NCBI GenBank assembly: GCA_051000345.1
Contig: JBPCOJ010000075.1
Location: forward strand, 1 to 7,137
Origin: JBHENC01 sp051000345
Lineage (GTDB): Bacteria; Acidobacteriota; Blastocatellia; Pyrinomonadales; Pyrinomonadaceae
DNA: 7,137 nt
Reading direction: 5' to 3'
Program-made: the position numbers and the translations under genes
Part shown: one piece after another, positions 4,950 to 7,137 of the stretch
Position numbering within the stretch: position 1 is the first letter of the stretch
Layout of the letters: every line of letters begins with the position of its first letter
Notes under the pieces: generated by a model
What the model was told of the DNA's origin: nothing
The model's database searches: none
Seen by the model: only the letters and a program-made list of their open reading frames with translations

Positions 4950-6338
4950 ATGAGCGAGATTCCCGAAAAACATGTCGGCGAAGCCGGAAGTCATAAACAG
5001 CGAGAGTCTTCGACGTTGGGAATGCCGGATCAAGTCGGCAATGTCGCGCGGCGCACAATGGAAGAATTGGCTGAAGACATCTGCGAGTCGCAAGGCAAGA
5101 GCATGATAAGTCTTGGCCCGCTTGAGCGAGTCTATGTTTTCTGGCTCGCCGGAATGAGTTGCGACGGCTGCACCGTCTCCGTCAGCGGCGCGACGGAACC
5201 GGCGCTCGAAGATTTGTTGACCGGCTCGATACCGGGCGTTCCGCTCGTCGTTCTGCACCACACTGTTCTGACGCTCGAATCGGGCGACCACTTCACACAC
5301 TCGCTGGAGAAGGCTGTGCAAGGCAAACTCGACGCTCCGTATGTCGTCGCCTATGAAGGCTCGATTGCCGACGAGAATTTAACAGCCAGCTGCGAGCCGT
5401 TCTCCAGCAGCGGTTCGCTTCCGCTCTGGGCGGGGAGCGAGGATCGTCAAAGAATAGCTACCTCAGAGTGGGTAAAGAGGCTTGCGCCGGGCGCGGCGGC
5501 AGTTATCGCCGTCGGGACATGCGCGACATGGGGCGGCATTCCGGCGGCTTACGGCAACGTCACCGGCTCGATGAGCGTGATGGATTTTCTCGGCAAGGAT
5601 TACCGCAGTATGCTGGGTTTGCCGGTCATCAACATTCCGGGCTGCGCTCCCGTCGGCGATAACTTTACAGACGCCGTGCAAGCGATTCTGCTCTTTCTAC
5701 AAGGCTTGGGGCCGCTGCCGGAATTCGATGAACTCGGACGCCCGGCGTGGCAGTTCGGCGAGACGGTGCATCGCCACTGCGTGCGCGGCGGATACTACGA
5801 GGAAGGCACTTTCGCCAAGGAATTCGGAGACCCGGAATGTCTGGTCGAGATCGGCTGCTGGGGGCCTGTCGTTCAGTGCAACATTACGGAGAAGGGCGCA
5901 ATCTCGCATATGGGCGGCTGCATGAATGCGGGCGGCCCTTGCATCGGCTGCACGATGCCCGGCTTTCCAGACAAGTTCTCGCCGTTTTACAAAACGCCTC
6001 CGGGTTCGCTCGTTTCCAGCAACTCATCGCGCCTGCTGGGATCAATCATTCGCCCTTTGCGCCGCATCAGCCAGCGCGAGCGCAACCGCGAAATACGCTG
6101 GCACGACACGGTTCCGAGCGGGTGGGCGACGGAGAAGGGCGACGTGTCGTTTACGCATAAGATTCTCGAATTTTTCTACGAAGCGATGCAGTTCAAAGGC
6201 GCGAAACGTCCCGAACGAGACTCAAGGAAAAAGCTGCCGCCGGGCTTTCACTCGCTGCCGGAACAAGTCTACGGCAAGGATTACCAAGTATTGCCCGAAG
6301 AGCGCGCGAAGAAAGCCGAGGAGCGCGGACAACTGTAG
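4950..6338 (+). CDS. hhyS: [NiFe]-hydrogenase small subunit, group 1h type
   Basis: 462 aa. It carries three iron-sulfur clusters that pass electrons from the [NiFe] site in HhyL. Proximal cluster ligands: C71-D-G-C74, C191 (G-T-C-A-T-W-G-G) and C232 (G-C-A-P-V-G-D-N). Distal: H274-x-x-C277, C297, C303. Medial: C310, C331, C334, with an extra C324 nearby. D72 follows the first Cys; as I recall, an Asp ligates the proximal cluster in the actinobacterial-type enzyme, and D72 is a candidate. There is no twin-arginine signal or C-terminal membrane helix, so the enzyme should be cytoplasmic and need another anchor. About 110 residues follow the last cluster, ending in a charged tail. ATG 4950 follows AAGGGAG by 8 bp; the in-frame extension upstream lies over the previous gene and is rejected. 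Confidence 0.95.
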   Translation: MSEIPEKHVGEAGSHKQRESSTLGMPDQVGNVARRTMEELAEDICESQGKSMISLGPLERVYVFWLAGMSCDGCTVSVSGATEPALEDLLTGSIPGVPLVVLHHTVLTLESGDHFTHSLEKAVQGKLDAPYVVAYEGSIADENLTASCEPFSSSGSLPLWAGSEDRQRIATSEWVKRLAPGAAAVIAVGTCATWGGIPAAYGNVTGSMSVMDFLGKDYRSMLGLPVINIPGCAPVGDNFTDAVQAILLFLQGLGPLPEFDELGRPAWQFGETVHRHCVRGGYYEEGTFAKEFGDPECLVEIGCWGPVVQCNITEKGAISHMGGCMNAGGPCIGCTMPGFPDKFSPFYKTPPGSLVSSNSSRLLGSIIRPLRRISQRERNREIRWHDTVPSGWATEKGDVSFTHKILEFFYEAMQFKGAKRPERDSRKKLPPGFHSLPEQVYGKDYQVLPEERAKKAEERGQL

Positions 6339-6381
6339 TTTAACTTTGGCTGAAAAACCGTATTGAGGAGAAGCTGATTCA

Positions 6382-7137
6382 ATGTGCTTTAAAAACCTTC
6401 CGATTGAATTCGACGCGCAGGGCAATGCGCAACTAAAAGGCGGCGTGGTCGATCCTTACGGCTACCAGCGCGGCGAAATCAACCGCGATAAGTTGAAGGA
6501 GATGATGGCGCGCAACGGGCATATCAAGGATGTCTCGATCTCTCCTGTGACGCGCGTCGCGGGCGCTCTCTCGTTCCACGCCGTTGCGGATTTGAAGGAG
6601 CGCAAGTTTCTTGAAGCCAATTCGGTGGCGACACTCTTTCGTGGCTACGAAGTTATCCTGAAGGGGCGCGATCCGCGCGACGCGATCTACATTTCAAGCC
6701 GCGCGTGCGGCGTCTGCGGCGGCGTCCACTCGACAGCCGCTTGCGAAGCGATTGAGATGGCGTTCGGTATTTCGCCGCCGCCGCTCGGCACGGTTTTGCG
6801 TAATCTCGCTCTCGCGCTCGATTTTTTGTATGACCATCCGCTTCATTTATTTTTATTGGCAGGTCCCGATTATTCGCAAGTCGTCGTCGAAGCGACGAAT
6901 CCCGCGATGTGGGAGAAGGCGAAGGTGACGGAAGCGCCGAACGCCGAAGTTCACGATTTCAAAACCATCGGCGATATTATGAAAGGTTTGAATCCGCTTT
7001 CCGGCAAACTCTATCTTGACGGTTTGAAAATGACCCGCGTACCGCGTGAGGCTTACTCGGTACTCTTCGGCAAGTATCCGCATCCGCAGATAGTCGTGCC
7101 CGGCGGTATGTCCTCGACGGTGACGATCACCGATTTC
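6382..7137 (+). CDS. hhyL: [NiFe]-hydrogenase large subunit, group 1h type, N-terminal 252 residues (runs off the window)
   Basis: The catalytic subunit oxidises H2 at a Ni-Fe(CN)2CO centre. The frame is open to the last base. ATG 6382 follows GAGGAG (6365-6370), 43 bp after the hhyS stop. Landmarks are G-Y-Q-R-G-E-I-N-R-D (27-36), I-S-P-V-T-R-V-A-G (53-61) and the L1 motif R-A-C109-G-V-C112-G-G-V-H (107-116), which supplies two of the four Ni-binding thiols. Both L1 cysteines are ordinary TGC codons. The L2 motif with the other two ligands and the C-terminal extension cut off by the maturation protease lie outside the window. The sequence style and small-subunit partner fit group 1h, used for trace or atmospheric H2. 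Confidence 0.95.
   Translation, partial: MCFKNLPIEFDAQGNAQLKGGVVDPYGYQRGEINRDKLKEMMARNGHIKDVSISPVTRVAGALSFHAVADLKERKFLEANSVATLFRGYEVILKGRDPRDAIYISSRACGVCGGVHSTAACEAIEMAFGISPPPLGTVLRNLALALDFLYDHPLHLFLLAGPDYSQVVVEATNPAMWEKAKVTEAPNAEVHDFKTIGDIMKGLNPLSGKLYLDGLKMTRVPREAYSVLFGKYPHPQIVVPGGMSSTVTITDF

Noticed and set aside
4929..5321. 130-aa minus-strand ORF antisense to hhyS
   Set aside because: It is fully covered by the well-supported small subunit gene and shows no family signature.

Overview
The window carries most of a high-affinity [NiFe]-hydrogenase gene cluster. All recognised genes are on the + strand. From left to right it holds the 3' end of hypD, a two-gene PIN-toxin-like cassette, a thioredoxin-fold peroxiredoxin-like gene, hypE, a non-coding gap of about 345 bp, a CooC/ArsA-type P-loop ATPase gene, four small membrane-protein genes, the hydrogenase small subunit gene (hhyS) and the first 252 codons of the large subunit gene (hhyL), which runs off the right edge. 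The subunit sequences resemble the group 1h (actinobacterial-type, atmospheric H2-oxidising) enzymes. Group 1h enzymes, a moderate G+C content and the gene style suggest a soil bacterium, perhaps Acidobacteriota. That is inference, because no taxonomic marker is present.

The most important observation is that two genes in this cluster contain a single in-frame TGA exactly where their families have a functional cysteine. In the peroxiredoxin-like gene (902-1396) the TGA at 1046-1048 makes a U-G-F-C redox motif. In the CooC-like ATPase gene (2900-3712) the TGA at 3227-3229 makes a U-L-C motif at residues 110-112, the position of the metal-binding C-x-C of CooC. Each TGA is followed at the expected bacterial distance by a perfect 6-7 bp hairpin with a 5-nt loop whose second and third bases are GU. 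Read normally, both genes look broken. Read with selenocysteine, both are full length. The best interpretation is two selenoproteins in one hydrogenase maturation operon. One of them is a candidate nickel- or metal-handling ATPase that uses selenocysteine as a ligand.

Other notable structure: the four small membrane genes form an A-B-A'-B' series from duplication of a gene pair, and could supply a membrane anchor or scaffold for the hydrogenase. The PIN-toxin cassette lies at the end of hypD and is flanked by two diverged copies of the hypD 3' end, as if the cassette inserted there and rebuilt the gene's C-terminus. The gap before the ATPase gene holds an 18-bp direct repeat with 20-bp periodicity, a candidate operator for the second transcription unit.

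How the genes fit together: HypD and HypE build and deliver the Fe(CN)2CO part of the active site. The ATPase probably assists metal insertion. The Prx-like protein probably gives redox or peroxide protection. The small membrane proteins probably tether the complex, and HhyS and HhyL form the H2-oxidising enzyme.
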